This document shows, one piece after another, positions 1 to 8,975 of a DNA stretch of 57,167 bases. Below the pieces are notes generated by a model that was not told where the DNA came from, ran no database searches, and was given only the letters and a program-made list of their open reading frames with translations. Numbering within the stretch: position 1 is the first letter of the stretch; the number at the start of each line of letters is the position of its first letter. The position numbers were made by a program, and so were the translations under genes. Source of the stretch: Phycisphaerae bacterium (lineage in GTDB: Bacteria; Planctomycetota; Phycisphaerae; Tepidisphaerales; Tepidisphaeraceae); assembly GCA_025936175.1 (NCBI GenBank), contig JAICTV010000007.1, forward strand, positions 1 through 57,167, read 5' to 3'.

Positions 1-5
1 TCAAC

Positions 6-84
6 CGTGGCTTGGGCGTCTCGCCCGAGCACTTCCGCGGAGCGGCTGACGCCGCGAACCCTCGGGCGAGACGCCCAAGCCACG
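6..84. repeat. Long hairpin repeat, family A copy 1
   Basis: Two perfectly complementary 24-nt arms (6-29 and 61-84) flank a 31-nt loop. Each arm contains a short internal dyad around GGGCGTCTCGCCC. It lies just 3' of the sugar-acid dehydratase gene, so it may end transcription, although no T-tract follows. Related copies occur at 16513, 33087 and 37685. Confidence 0.85.
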
Positions 85-102
85 TGAATGGCCAGCGCTT
101 CG

Positions 103-1368
103 TCAAAACTTGATCTCCGGCAGGCGCGCGTCGTTCGGATCGGCCCAGCGATTGTTTGGAATCGTCGGCGTCCATCCCGGCCGCAGCGGGTCCTGGTCGT
201 ACGGATACGAGCCGAGTTTCTTGTACAGCTCCGCGTACTGATTCACCTTGTCGCGATCGAGCTTGATGCCGAGGCCCGGTGCATCGGGCACCTTGATCGA
301 GCCGCACTCGTACTTGAATTTCCCGCCGACGATGATGTCGTCGGCCAAGTGGTGATAGTGCGCATCCGCGGCGAAGCTGAGGTTGGGGATCACCGCGCCC
401 AGGTGCAGCATCGTCGCGAGCTGAATGCCCAGCTCGCCCGACGAATGCACGGCGACGCCGAGCTGCAGCGTCTCGCACACGCCGGCGGCTTTAACGCACT
501 GTCGGATGCCGCCCCAGAAGGTGGTGTCGAGAAGGATGACGTCGACGCCCGCATTGATGACGTTGGCCGCGAGCTGCTCGAAGCCGACGACGACGGTGTT
601 GGTCGCGGTCGGGATGCGGACGAAATCGCGCACGCGCCGCAATGCGGCTAAGCCATAAACGGGGTCTTCGAAGTAGTCGTTGTTGAGGTCTTCGATCGCC
701 TGGCCGAAGCGGATGGCCTGCTCGGTAGAGAGCACGCCGTTGGGATCGTAGCGCACGCGATCGCCTTTGCGTCCGATGCCCTGATCCGCGCCGACGGCCT
801 TGGCGACAGCACGGTAGTACTCGAGCTCGATCTCCGGCGCGAACACGCCGCCCTTGAACTTGTGCGTGGTGAAGCCGAAGCGCTGCTTGAGCTCCTTCGC
901 GTGCGCGACCATCTGATCGATCGTCCGCACCTCGCCTTTGCCGCCCGCGCCCGGGTAGCGGAAGAAGAGGTACGACGCGAACGGCACGCGGTCCTGCAAT
1001 TTTCCGCCGAGGATCGCGTGTACGGGCGCGTTCCATTTCTGGCCAAGAATGTCGAGACAGGCGAACTCCAGCGCCGCGAGTACCTGCGTGCGGTTGTTGT
1101 AGAGCGACGCGGTCGGGTTGGCGATCTTGAAGCGCATCTCCTCGAGCCGTGCCGGGTCGTGGCCGACGAGGTATGCCTTCATCGCGCGAAAGGTCGCCTC
1201 GGCGGATTCCCCGCCGCCGCCCATCTCGCCCAGGCCGGTGATGCCTTCATCCGTCTCGACTTCGACGATCGTGCGGACGAATCGCCCCCAGTGGCAGCCA
1301 TTGGCGTGGCGCAGCGGCGCTTCCAGCGGCACGGTGACGGTCGTCGCCTTGATGTCGATGATCTTCAT
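103..1368 (-). CDS. Enolase-superfamily sugar-acid dehydratase, glucarate-dehydratase-like
   Basis: Probably a cytoplasmic Mg-dependent dehydratase of an acid sugar. All hallmarks of the glucarate dehydratase branch are visible: K170-x-K172 in THKFKGGV, metal-ligand candidates D208 (YDPNG), E234 (FEDP) and N257 (TNTVV), and the catalytic His candidate H308 in AVHSSGELG. The 421-residue length is close to family size and there is no signal peptide. It is the last gene of a minus-strand run after three secreted glycosidases, which fits catabolism of uronic or aldaric acids released outside. Exact substrate (glucarate, galactarate or another acid sugar) cannot be told from sequence. Confidence 0.85.
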   Translation of the reverse strand: MKIIDIKATTVTVPLEAPLRHANGCHWGRFVRTIVEVETDEGITGLGEMGGGGESAEATFRAMKAYLVGHDPARLEEMRFKIANPTASLYNNRTQVLAALEFACLDILGQKWNAPVHAILGGKLQDRVPFASYLFFRYPGAGGKGEVRTIDQMVAHAKELKQRFGFTTHKFKGGVFAPEIELEYYRAVAKAVGADQGIGRKGDRVRYDPNGVLSTEQAIRFGQAIEDLNNDYFEDPVYGLAALRRVRDFVRIPTATNTVVVGFEQLAANVINAGVDVILLDTTFWGGIRQCVKAAGVCETLQLGVAVHSSGELGIQLATMLHLGAVIPNLSFAADAHYHHLADDIIVGGKFKYECGSIKVPDAPGLGIKLDRDKVNQYAELYKKLGSYPYDQDPLRPGWTPTIPNNRWADPNDARLPEIKF

Positions 1369-1411
1369 TCGGCGTCAGTTGTCATTGGTCGGCGGTCATT
1401 GGTCAAGAAAA

Positions 1412-4132
1412 TCACGGTAGAGCGTTCGGATCGGCGCCTTTCTGGATCGGCGTGTCGACCAGCGGGATGCGGCGGGCGCCGGAATCCTTCGCGTATTTCC
1501 AATATCGAAGCACGAAATCAATTGCCGAGGCGTTGAGCGATGCCTCGTCTTTCCCGGCGATGCTCAGGATGTCGCCGTGGTCGGCGTTGGATTTCCGCAC
1601 GGCGATCGACGAATCGCCTTCGAGCCTGCCGAGGAGGTCGTTCGTCTTCGGCGTGCCGACGGCGATGATCGCGCCGCTCTTACGAGCCTCCGGCGGCAGA
1701 TCGTTGAGCTGAAAGATCTTCACCGGTCTTCCCGTCGCGGCTTCCAGCGTCTGATAGATCAGCCAGGCGGATTCGACTTCCCAGCCGGTGGCGTTGGCGC
1801 CGTAGACGACGCCGATGTCGCGGTTGAAACTGAAGTCCGCCGGCGGCGAGTCTATCTTCGGCTCGCCGGGCTTGCGGATCTCGATCCATGCGTACGAGAC
1901 GAGATTCTCGCCGGCGTCGAAGCGGACGAAAACGTGATAAAAGCCCGGCTGCGCGTCCGCCGGCATCGCTGTATTCAGTTGCACGACCGCGTTCTGCTTC
2001 GGCTCGATGGTGATGTTCTGCGGCGAGACGGAAAGCCACGGCGCGCCTTCAGCGGTGACGGTGGCCGTCAGTGTCTTGTCGGTCGTGTTACTGACGGGCA
2101 CCTCGATCGTGGTCTGAGCGAAGTACACCGCCTGATATGTCGTTCGCAGCGCGTCTTGCGGCGCGGCAGGATCGCCGTAGGTGTGAATCAGATCGATGAA
2201 CTTCATCGCCTCCGGCCGCGGTCGGCGGGAGAGATTGAGCAGCTCGTAGTGCCGGATCCCGCGCAGCGTGCGCGAGGCCATCGCCAGGCTCTCCTGGAAC
2301 TGGAACTGATACATCACCGGCATGCAGCGCGTCTTGAGGACGTTCTCGAAGATCGGTGGATAGACTTCTGCTCGCGCCTCCGGCGTCATGCGCGTCAGGA
2401 AACGCCAGTTCCACTCGGTGATCAGTGGCGGCTTTTGCAGCTTCGTCGCCTCTGTCGCGACAGCCAACGCGTAATCGCGCGCCGACGGGATCGCTTCGAG
2501 CGAATCCATGTACGCGTGCTCGCCGAGGCGATCGAACGGTACATCGAGCTTCTTCAGCCGCTCGAACGCGCCGGTGTTGGTGTGCGCCGTCCAGTGCACC
2601 GGCAGATCGGGCGCGACTTCTTTAACCGCAGCGTAGACCTGCTTCCACGTCTCCACATCGCGATCGTCGATGCCGAAGATGAGCACCTCGTTGTCGTACT
2701 CCACTCCATCGATCTGCCGGCGGTATTTCTTCACCAGCTCGGCGACGCGCTCGGGCTTGAGCTTCACGTCAAGCAGCGCGGTCAGGCCGAGGTGTTTCAG
2801 CTCGCCGAAGAAGAAGTCGAGGTACTCCTCCTGCACCTTGCGATCGAGCACGTCGATCATCTCGAGGTGATGCAGGCGGATCGACTCGAAACCCATCGCC
2901 TTGGCGATCCGCAGATCCCGGCGGATGTCGTCGGCGAAGAGCGTCCACTGCTTCACGGTGTCCGCCGACAGCGGCCAGTAGGTGATCTGGCTCTGGCCCG
3001 GCATATGCCACTTCTCGAAATTCTCGCCGAGCGTCGAGTAGGGGAAGTAGGCGGTGCCGAATTTGACGTGCGGCACGCCGAACGTGATCCGCGCCGTCGA
3101 ATCATCCACCTTCTCTTCGGCGTTGTAGCCGGTGTAGGCGATGAAGAGCTGATCGGCGCGCTCATCGCTGACCGGCCGTATGCTCATGATGAAGCGCGAT
3201 GTGAACGCCAGCGGCTGATCCGGCCCCGGGAGGACGTTGGAGGCGAGGCGGCTCTCGTACATCTTGATATTGGGCCGCGCGATCTCGGTGATCGAGTAGA
3301 TCGCATCGGCACGGACGACCGCTTCCTGCCCCAGTTGCGCGGTGTTGGCGCCGACCCAACGCGCCGGCGTCTTCGCTGTCGCGTCGCGATGGACGGTGAA
3401 CGACGGCGTGAAGTCGTTCAGCATTACGACCGAGCCGCCGGCGATGCTCGTGTTGATCCAATCGACGCCGCGCTGGATGAACAGGTGGCGGCCTTCGCCC
3501 GTGCGAAAGGGTGTTGCATCCTTGAGCGGCGAGATGTGGTTGTCGTAATCGACGCTGCGCGGCGAGCCCGTTGGCTGCCGCCAACGCATGACAACGGCGC
3601 AGTAGACGTTGTCGCGCGGGGCGGACTGGTTGATGAAGGTCGCGCGGACGTCGATGAAGCCTTCGTTATAGACGTCGAGATCGATGCGCAAGTCGATGCC
3701 ACCGGATTGCGTCTTCGCGGTCCAGGTCGTGAACAACGGCTGCTTGTCCGACTGCTCGAACTTCAGCGTCAGCGGGGCGAACTCCTTCGCGTAATCGTGC
3801 GTCGTCCCGGCGGCTTCCTTGTCGGTTGGTTTCTTGTCGAGATGCTCGAGCACGATCGACCACGCAAGGTCGCCGATGTCGCGGCCGTTACAGGCCAGAT
3901 GAACGCCATCGCCCTTCGGTTCGGCGATGATGATCGCGGCGTGCAGCGGCGTCTGCGCGAGGTTGGTCGATTGGCGACCGGACGCGGCGACGTCGATCAT
4001 CACCACGCCGCCGTCATGCAGCCGCCAGGGCATCTTGATCGGGAATGGCTGATTGTTGACGATTTCGAGTGTCGCCGCGCTCGCGAACGATGCGCACAGC
4101 ACGACCGACATCAAGGCAGCGACTGATCTCAT
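1412..4132 (-). CDS. Secreted TIM-barrel glycoside hydrolase, family unclear
   Basis: A 906-residue exported protein with a signal peptide at residues 1-19 (MRSVAALMSVVLCASFASA). The first 350 residues look beta-rich. The middle resembles a clan GH-A barrel, with a YDNEVLIFG segment and a later PPLITEWNW segment that could carry acid/base and nucleophile glutamates. A C-terminal region with an IEVPVSNTT stretch looks like an Ig-type beta-sandwich, followed by an alpha/beta tail. It lies 21 bp downstream of the GH115-like gene and probably shares its transcript. The glycosidase call is an inference from fold-like motifs; no exact GH family is recognised. Confidence 0.6.
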   Translation of the reverse strand: MRSVAALMSVVLCASFASAATLEIVNNQPFPIKMPWRLHDGGVVMIDVAASGRQSTNLAQTPLHAAIIIAEPKGDGVHLACNGRDIGDLAWSIVLEHLDKKPTDKEAAGTTHDYAKEFAPLTLKFEQSDKQPLFTTWTAKTQSGGIDLRIDLDVYNEGFIDVRATFINQSAPRDNVYCAVVMRWRQPTGSPRSVDYDNHISPLKDATPFRTGEGRHLFIQRGVDWINTSIAGGSVVMLNDFTPSFTVHRDATAKTPARWVGANTAQLGQEAVVRADAIYSITEIARPNIKMYESRLASNVLPGPDQPLAFTSRFIMSIRPVSDERADQLFIAYTGYNAEEKVDDSTARITFGVPHVKFGTAYFPYSTLGENFEKWHMPGQSQITYWPLSADTVKQWTLFADDIRRDLRIAKAMGFESIRLHHLEMIDVLDRKVQEEYLDFFFGELKHLGLTALLDVKLKPERVAELVKKYRRQIDGVEYDNEVLIFGIDDRDVETWKQVYAAVKEVAPDLPVHWTAHTNTGAFERLKKLDVPFDRLGEHAYMDSLEAIPSARDYALAVATEATKLQKPPLITEWNWRFLTRMTPEARAEVYPPIFENVLKTRCMPVMYQFQFQESLAMASRTLRGIRHYELLNLSRRPRPEAMKFIDLIHTYGDPAAPQDALRTTYQAVYFAQTTIEVPVSNTTDKTLTATVTAEGAPWLSVSPQNITIEPKQNAVVQLNTAMPADAQPGFYHVFVRFDAGENLVSYAWIEIRKPGEPKIDSPPADFSFNRDIGVVYGANATGWEVESAWLIYQTLEAATGRPVKIFQLNDLPPEARKSGAIIAVGTPKTNDLLGRLEGDSSIAVRKSNADHGDILSIAGKDEASLNASAIDFVLRYWKYAKDSGARRIPLVDTPIQKGADPNALP

Positions 4133-4153
4133 CGATCGATCCCTCCCGTGAGG

Positions 4154-6157
4154 CTACCGCGCGGCGGGGGCGGATGTTGCCGAAGCCGCGGTTGTCGGCG
4201 CGCGACGCCGCCCTGCGTCCGGGTCCGTGAGCTCGAATCGCTTCCCGTTGGTGGCGAAGTACATGCGCATTTCTTCGTACGGCCGGTGCACGTTCCACTG
4301 CTTGGGCTCGCGGCGAATCCACGTTTCGCGATACCAGTGCTCGAAGGGCGGCCGCTCGGCGCGGAGGATCTCCGTCTCCAGCTTCTCCACCGTCTCCATC
4401 GCGTGCGCCTCATCGCCGTCGCGCAACGCGACCGCCGCCTCGACCGGCCGCTGATCGAACCGCGTCGGCAGAACGACGTGCTCGAAGAAGAATTGCGTCT
4501 CCGGCCACCGCAGCTTCGCCAGCGTATGGTCGATCTGTTTCGACGCCGCCGCCATTTCCTTGAAGCGACCGTCGAGGCCGTCGATCTGCTTCTTTCCGCC
4601 GAGCAGGTTGTGAAGCGCATCCGATCCGAACCACTGCTTCTCATAGCTGTCGAACAGCTTGTAGTAGTTGGCGTACGCGGCCGCGGCGTCGGTGGGAGCG
4701 GCGGAAAAATACTCTCGGCACCACCAGTCGACGTAGCGCCTCGCCGGGTCGTCGCCGGCGAGCGCCGTCTTCGCATCCCAGCAGACGTCCGCGAGCATCC
4801 GCGTTTCCATCACGAACTCGCGCAGCTCGCTGACGTTGACGAGCATGTACCGTGTCGCGCCGGAATCGACGATCTTGCGGAATTGATCCGCAATCCGCGC
4901 CGGCGGGACGACATGCGCGTTCTGCTTCACCTGCTTGCCCAGGTACGCGAGATGATAGTAGACGCCGTGCTTCCAGCGGTCGGTCTTCGTCGGGAGACCG
5001 CGCATCGTGCCGTCGTTGTCGTCGGGCCAGACGATGATGACGTCGTCGGGCACCTCGAGATTGCCCGCCTGATACTTCGGCAGCATCTCGGTGTAGAGCG
5101 TGAAGTGAAAGAGCGGCGGCTGTTTGTCCTTCGGGACGAGCTGCCTGGTCATCGCGACCTGCTGCTCGATCGCGTCGCGAAAAGCCTTCGCCTGTTCCAC
5201 ATCGCTGGTGCCGGGCGGGAACTTGTAACCCGTGTCGTCCGTCCCGCGCATGCCGACGGGCCAGATGCAGTCGAGGTCTTTGTTCTCCTCGACGCCGCCG
5301 CGCCAGTAGCGGAGCATCCCGTCGCGGTTGTTGATCCAATCCCACGCGCCGCTCACGCCGCGCGCCTTCGCCAGCCCGTAGCGCTCGATCCCGTACGGAT
5401 TGCTCAGCAGGATGTCGTAGTGGTGTGACGTGTAGAAGAGCCCCCAGTCGCTGGCCATCTTCTGCACTTCGTACCGGCGGTGGACGCGCGTGTACGGCGC
5501 GACCATGTTCATCCGCAGCCGCAGCGCGGTCTCGAAATATTTGGCGTACCACTCGTTCGGCACGTCGCCGGTGCGCAGCGGGTAGCCGCTGTTTTCGAAC
5601 GGGCGCGGCAGGATGTCCTCGTCATCGTGAAACATTCCGCGATAGCGGAAGGTCGGAGGACCCGCTTCGAACTCGACGTGCTTGATGGTCAGCGGGTTGT
5701 GATGCTCCGGCTCATAACCGGTCCAGTGATAGAGCGGATCGACGCCGAGCCGCTCGGCGAGCGTGTAGGCGGCGAACGCGGTGCCGCGGAAATCGCCGCC
5801 GTAACACCAGACGGCCTTCTTGTTGCTCTCGATGCGATACGACTCGGCAGGCGTCTTGCCGGTGGTGGTAAAGACGATCACCGGCCGATCGTCGCGCCAT
5901 TCCTTGACGATCCGCGGCCGCTTGCCGCTGATCTTCTCGATGTCGCCGGCGAGGAAGACCGCGGCCTGTTTGACGGCCGAGTTTTCGCTGTCGGCGACGG
6001 CGATCTCGCACACGTCATCGCCGCCGACCAGGGTGATGTTGCCGTTGGTGTCGTTCGGTCCGGCGATCCACGAGCCGCGGACGCGATCGGTCCACTGCTG
6101 TGCGGCTGCGAGCGACGTGAGCATCGTCATCGCGAGCACGACGAGGGCGTATTTCAC
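4154..6157 (-). CDS. GH115-like alpha-glucuronidase, secreted
   Basis: GH115 enzymes remove 4-O-methyl-glucuronic acid from xylan. Residues 1-19 are a signal peptide. Recognisable blocks are FRYRGMFHDDED (170-181), PVGMRGTDDTG (300-310), FTLYTEMLPKY (352-362, with a conserved-looking E357), WPDDNDGTMR (377-386) and GVYYHLAYLG. At 667 residues it is shorter than most GH115 enzymes, so the usual C-terminal domain seems to be missing; the tail is Ala/Thr-rich. The start is GTG, overlapping the GH2-like stop by 4 bp (GTGA), so translation is probably coupled. With the sugar-acid dehydratase downstream, this points to glucuronic-acid-bearing xylan or a similar glycan. Confidence 0.8.
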   Translation of the reverse strand: MKYALVVLAMTMLTSLAAAQQWTDRVRGSWIAGPNDTNGNITLVGGDDVCEIAVADSENSAVKQAAVFLAGDIEKISGKRPRIVKEWRDDRPVIVFTTTGKTPAESYRIESNKKAVWCYGGDFRGTAFAAYTLAERLGVDPLYHWTGYEPEHHNPLTIKHVEFEAGPPTFRYRGMFHDDEDILPRPFENSGYPLRTGDVPNEWYAKYFETALRLRMNMVAPYTRVHRRYEVQKMASDWGLFYTSHHYDILLSNPYGIERYGLAKARGVSGAWDWINNRDGMLRYWRGGVEENKDLDCIWPVGMRGTDDTGYKFPPGTSDVEQAKAFRDAIEQQVAMTRQLVPKDKQPPLFHFTLYTEMLPKYQAGNLEVPDDVIIVWPDDNDGTMRGLPTKTDRWKHGVYYHLAYLGKQVKQNAHVVPPARIADQFRKIVDSGATRYMLVNVSELREFVMETRMLADVCWDAKTALAGDDPARRYVDWWCREYFSAAPTDAAAAYANYYKLFDSYEKQWFGSDALHNLLGGKKQIDGLDGRFKEMAAASKQIDHTLAKLRWPETQFFFEHVVLPTRFDQRPVEAAVALRDGDEAHAMETVEKLETEILRAERPPFEHWYRETWIRREPKQWNVHRPYEEMRMYFATNGKRFELTDPDAGRRRAPTTAASATSAPAAR

Positions 6158-8934
6158 TCAAACCTCGTTTCCAGGATGACGAGTTCTTTGTCGCCGGTGA
6201 AGCGCACGCCCACGTCGGTCGCGCCGCCGGTGACGGGCGATTCGATGTCGATCGTCCTGCCCGCCGGAACCGTCGCCGTACTCGACTTCCCGTTCACTTC
6301 GATCTTCAACTGCGCCGGCTCGTTCGTCGGATTTTCGATCTTGTTAATGACCTTCGTCCGGCCGGCGGGAATCGTCGCGTAGAAGTTCCCGCTGCCCGTC
6401 CTGCTGTCTTTCCCGCCGTCGCGCGGGGCGCAGTTGAAGCTGTAGGCGAACGGCCCGCGCGGTCGCACGCCGTGCGGCACGAACTGATCGCTCGGGCGGG
6501 TGTTCCAGCCGCCCTGAAGTTTGGTGATCGGTTTCGCGTCAGGTTCGGTCGGTGGAGGGATCCAGATCGTGTTGACGAACAGCCCGTTGATCGGCCCGGA
6601 GATCACGCCTTGCTGCGCCGCGCCGTCGCCCCAGCGGATGGGATTTGTCACCAGCGGGTGCCTCGCATGCGGCTCGTCTGAGCCCATGTACGCGATGAGG
6701 TTCTGACCAAGCCGATCGGCGACCGGATCGACCCCTTGCCGCGACTTCAGGCCAAAGCCGCAGAGCATGACCGAGCCTTTTCCGTCGAACATTTCCGCCA
6801 GCGCGACGGCACACAGACCCTGGTCGTAGTCGGCGAGGATGGTGACGTTCTTCAGATCGTCGGGATTGGTAAGGCGGAAGCCGAAGCGAACCGGGTAGCA
6901 ATCGGGAAAGCCCGGCTTGGTCTGATCCCACGCGTTCGCGTCCGACCAGAGCTTGAGCTGCCGGCGATCGATGCCGGCGAAGACGGGGTGATCGGATCGT
7001 TCGATGTTGACGTGCATTCCATCCCGCGCCGGACGCTTCATTGTCGATCCGTACTCCGGATCGTTCAGCGAAGGCTGGTTCATCTCGATCTTCGCCGGCA
7101 GCCAGCCGGCGTCGAAATGCTTGTAGTCCTGCCCGAAACAAATGACCCGCCCACCGCCGCGGACGAATTGCAAAATCGCATCCTTCTTCGCCGCTCGCTT
7201 CGCGTCCCAGGCGCCTTCTTCGATCACGAGCAGGTCTTTCGCAGGATCAAGCGCTTCTGCACTGGTCTTGACCTGGCGTCGTGGCTTGGCTTGGGCAACG
7301 TCACCGCCGACGAAGATGATGGTCTCGTTCGCCGCGATGGGTTTCCCGTTTCGCACGATCCGGCCGATGAGCTTGACCTCGCCGCTCATGTCCTTCGGCG
7401 GGATCAGATCGATCGCCGTCCGCCACGTGCCGTAGTACCGAACCGTCGGCACAGGAACACTGCCTTTTTGCTGGCCGAATTCCCATTCGATCGTGGCATC
7501 GGACAGATCCGCGAAATCATCCGCATCATTGACGACGTGCGCGAACACCGTCGTCTTCTTCCCGGCATATACGTTCGGCTGCCAGTGTTCGAAGCTCAGC
7601 AGCACCGGCTGATAGGAAACGCCGAACTGCTTCGCCGCCGCCGTCGGCTGCATCTGGTCGAAGGAGGTCACGCCGCGCCAGTTGTGGAAAGTGATGGTGA
7701 AGGGCATCAGCCCGCTGACGCGCGGGTTGACCGCGCGCATCCGGCGGAAAGATTCCGTTGCCTGCTTGGTCATGAACGCCTGGTACGCCTGCGCCTCGTC
7801 TGAATCCGCCAGGTCGTAACCCACCCACGTCATCCCCGCCGCGAGCTGCTTGCGCTCGATCAGGTTATAAGCGCCGTTCGGCCCGGTGAAGTTGCCCACG
7901 CACTCGGAGAACGTGAAGGGCTGACGTTTCTCCGCATCGCCAAAGAGTTTCACATCGCGGACGTTGTAGTAGGTCGCGAAAGAGTTGTAGTACCAGCCCC
8001 AGTAGCGGTGGACGTCGTTGATGTCGCCTTCGCGGCCTTCGCCGTAGCCGGCATTACCGATGTAGAGTCGCGTGCGGTCCCATTTCGAGAGCGCCTCATA
8101 CGCGCGGCTTAGGAACTGATGCACCGCCTCGCCGGTCTTCCCGCGATAGGGCATCTCGTTGGAGAGGATGTAGATGACGATCGACGGGTGATGGACGTAG
8201 GTTTCGAATTCCGCCTTGTAAGCGGCGACGCTGCGCTCGAAATCCTTCGGCAGCCGCTTCCCCTCGCCTTCCGCCTGTGTTTCCAGCCGCGCGGACGCCT
8301 CTTCCTCCTTGCTCATTCCCGTCGGCGGCGAGCCGTAGAAGCCTTGATAGACCATCATCCCCAGCTCGTCGCAGACGTCGAACCAGACCTGGCTCGCGTC
8401 GCTGCAACGGATCAGGTTCAGGTGCTGGCCCTTGAGGTACTTGATGTAGTCGTAAGCGAACTGCCGCGACGCGGTGGTCGTCTCCGGCACCGTCCGCCCG
8501 GGCGGATTGATCGCCAGGCCGCGGAGGAAAATCGGATGGCCGTTGAGGATGACGCGGCCATCCTTGCTCTCGATCTGGCGGAAGCCGAAGCGAACGGTCT
8601 TCGTGACCGCTTTACCTGCCCGCGGCGTCGCCGTCACCGTCAGCTCGTACAGGTTTGGACTGCCGGGACTCCATGGCTCAACCTTCAGGTGATCGAGCGT
8701 CTGCCCCGCATGAACCGGACCTTGCCAGACGACGTCCTTCTTCTGCCACGGCGTGATGGTGGCGGCGAAGCTGGCGTTCGCCGCGCCGTCGCCCGATACC
8801 GCCGTCTCGATGCGTACGCTGTCCGTCGTCGGCGTGAAGGGGAGCACTTTGTCGATCGAGATCGCCGCCGCGCCGCAAACGCGGGCGAGCACACACAACG
8901 TGAGGGCTGTCGCCCCGCAAAATCTGTTCGGCAT
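6154..8934 (-). CDS. GH2-like glycosidase, secreted
   Basis: A 926-residue exported enzyme with an N-terminal signal peptide (to about residue 23). The GH2 barrel signature is VRFGFRQIES then GRVILNGHPIFLRG (114-139). YILSNEMP carries the acid/base candidate E260, and FTFSECVGN the nucleophile candidate E344. The N-terminal sugar-binding domain before the barrel is short, and the C-terminal 500 residues contain a beta-galactosidase-type trimerisation-like segment and a beta-rich end. The specificity (galactosidase, mannosidase or glucuronidase) is not determined. It is the first gene of the minus-strand run and starts only 41 bp from divergent pncB. Confidence 0.75.
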   Translation of the reverse strand: MPNRFCGATALTLCVLARVCGAAAISIDKVLPFTPTTDSVRIETAVSGDGAANASFAATITPWQKKDVVWQGPVHAGQTLDHLKVEPWSPGSPNLYELTVTATPRAGKAVTKTVRFGFRQIESKDGRVILNGHPIFLRGLAINPPGRTVPETTTASRQFAYDYIKYLKGQHLNLIRCSDASQVWFDVCDELGMMVYQGFYGSPPTGMSKEEEASARLETQAEGEGKRLPKDFERSVAAYKAEFETYVHHPSIVIYILSNEMPYRGKTGEAVHQFLSRAYEALSKWDRTRLYIGNAGYGEGREGDINDVHRYWGWYYNSFATYYNVRDVKLFGDAEKRQPFTFSECVGNFTGPNGAYNLIERKQLAAGMTWVGYDLADSDEAQAYQAFMTKQATESFRRMRAVNPRVSGLMPFTITFHNWRGVTSFDQMQPTAAAKQFGVSYQPVLLSFEHWQPNVYAGKKTTVFAHVVNDADDFADLSDATIEWEFGQQKGSVPVPTVRYYGTWRTAIDLIPPKDMSGEVKLIGRIVRNGKPIAANETIIFVGGDVAQAKPRRQVKTSAEALDPAKDLLVIEEGAWDAKRAAKKDAILQFVRGGGRVICFGQDYKHFDAGWLPAKIEMNQPSLNDPEYGSTMKRPARDGMHVNIERSDHPVFAGIDRRQLKLWSDANAWDQTKPGFPDCYPVRFGFRLTNPDDLKNVTILADYDQGLCAVALAEMFDGKGSVMLCGFGLKSRQGVDPVADRLGQNLIAYMGSDEPHARHPLVTNPIRWGDGAAQQGVISGPINGLFVNTIWIPPPTEPDAKPITKLQGGWNTRPSDQFVPHGVRPRGPFAYSFNCAPRDGGKDSRTGSGNFYATIPAGRTKVINKIENPTNEPAQLKIEVNGKSSTATVPAGRTIDIESPVTGGATDVGVRFTGDKELVILETRFE

Positions 8935-8975
8935 GTTCCCTCGGATTTGGATAAACTAAGATCGGGCAAGCTCGC

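Noticed and set aside
1577-4126. 849-residue open frame on the plus strand opposite the glycosidase gene
   Set aside because: It is an antisense mirror of a supported gene, Arg/Asp/Val-rich as expected from codon bias in a GC-rich genome, and shows no recognisable domain.
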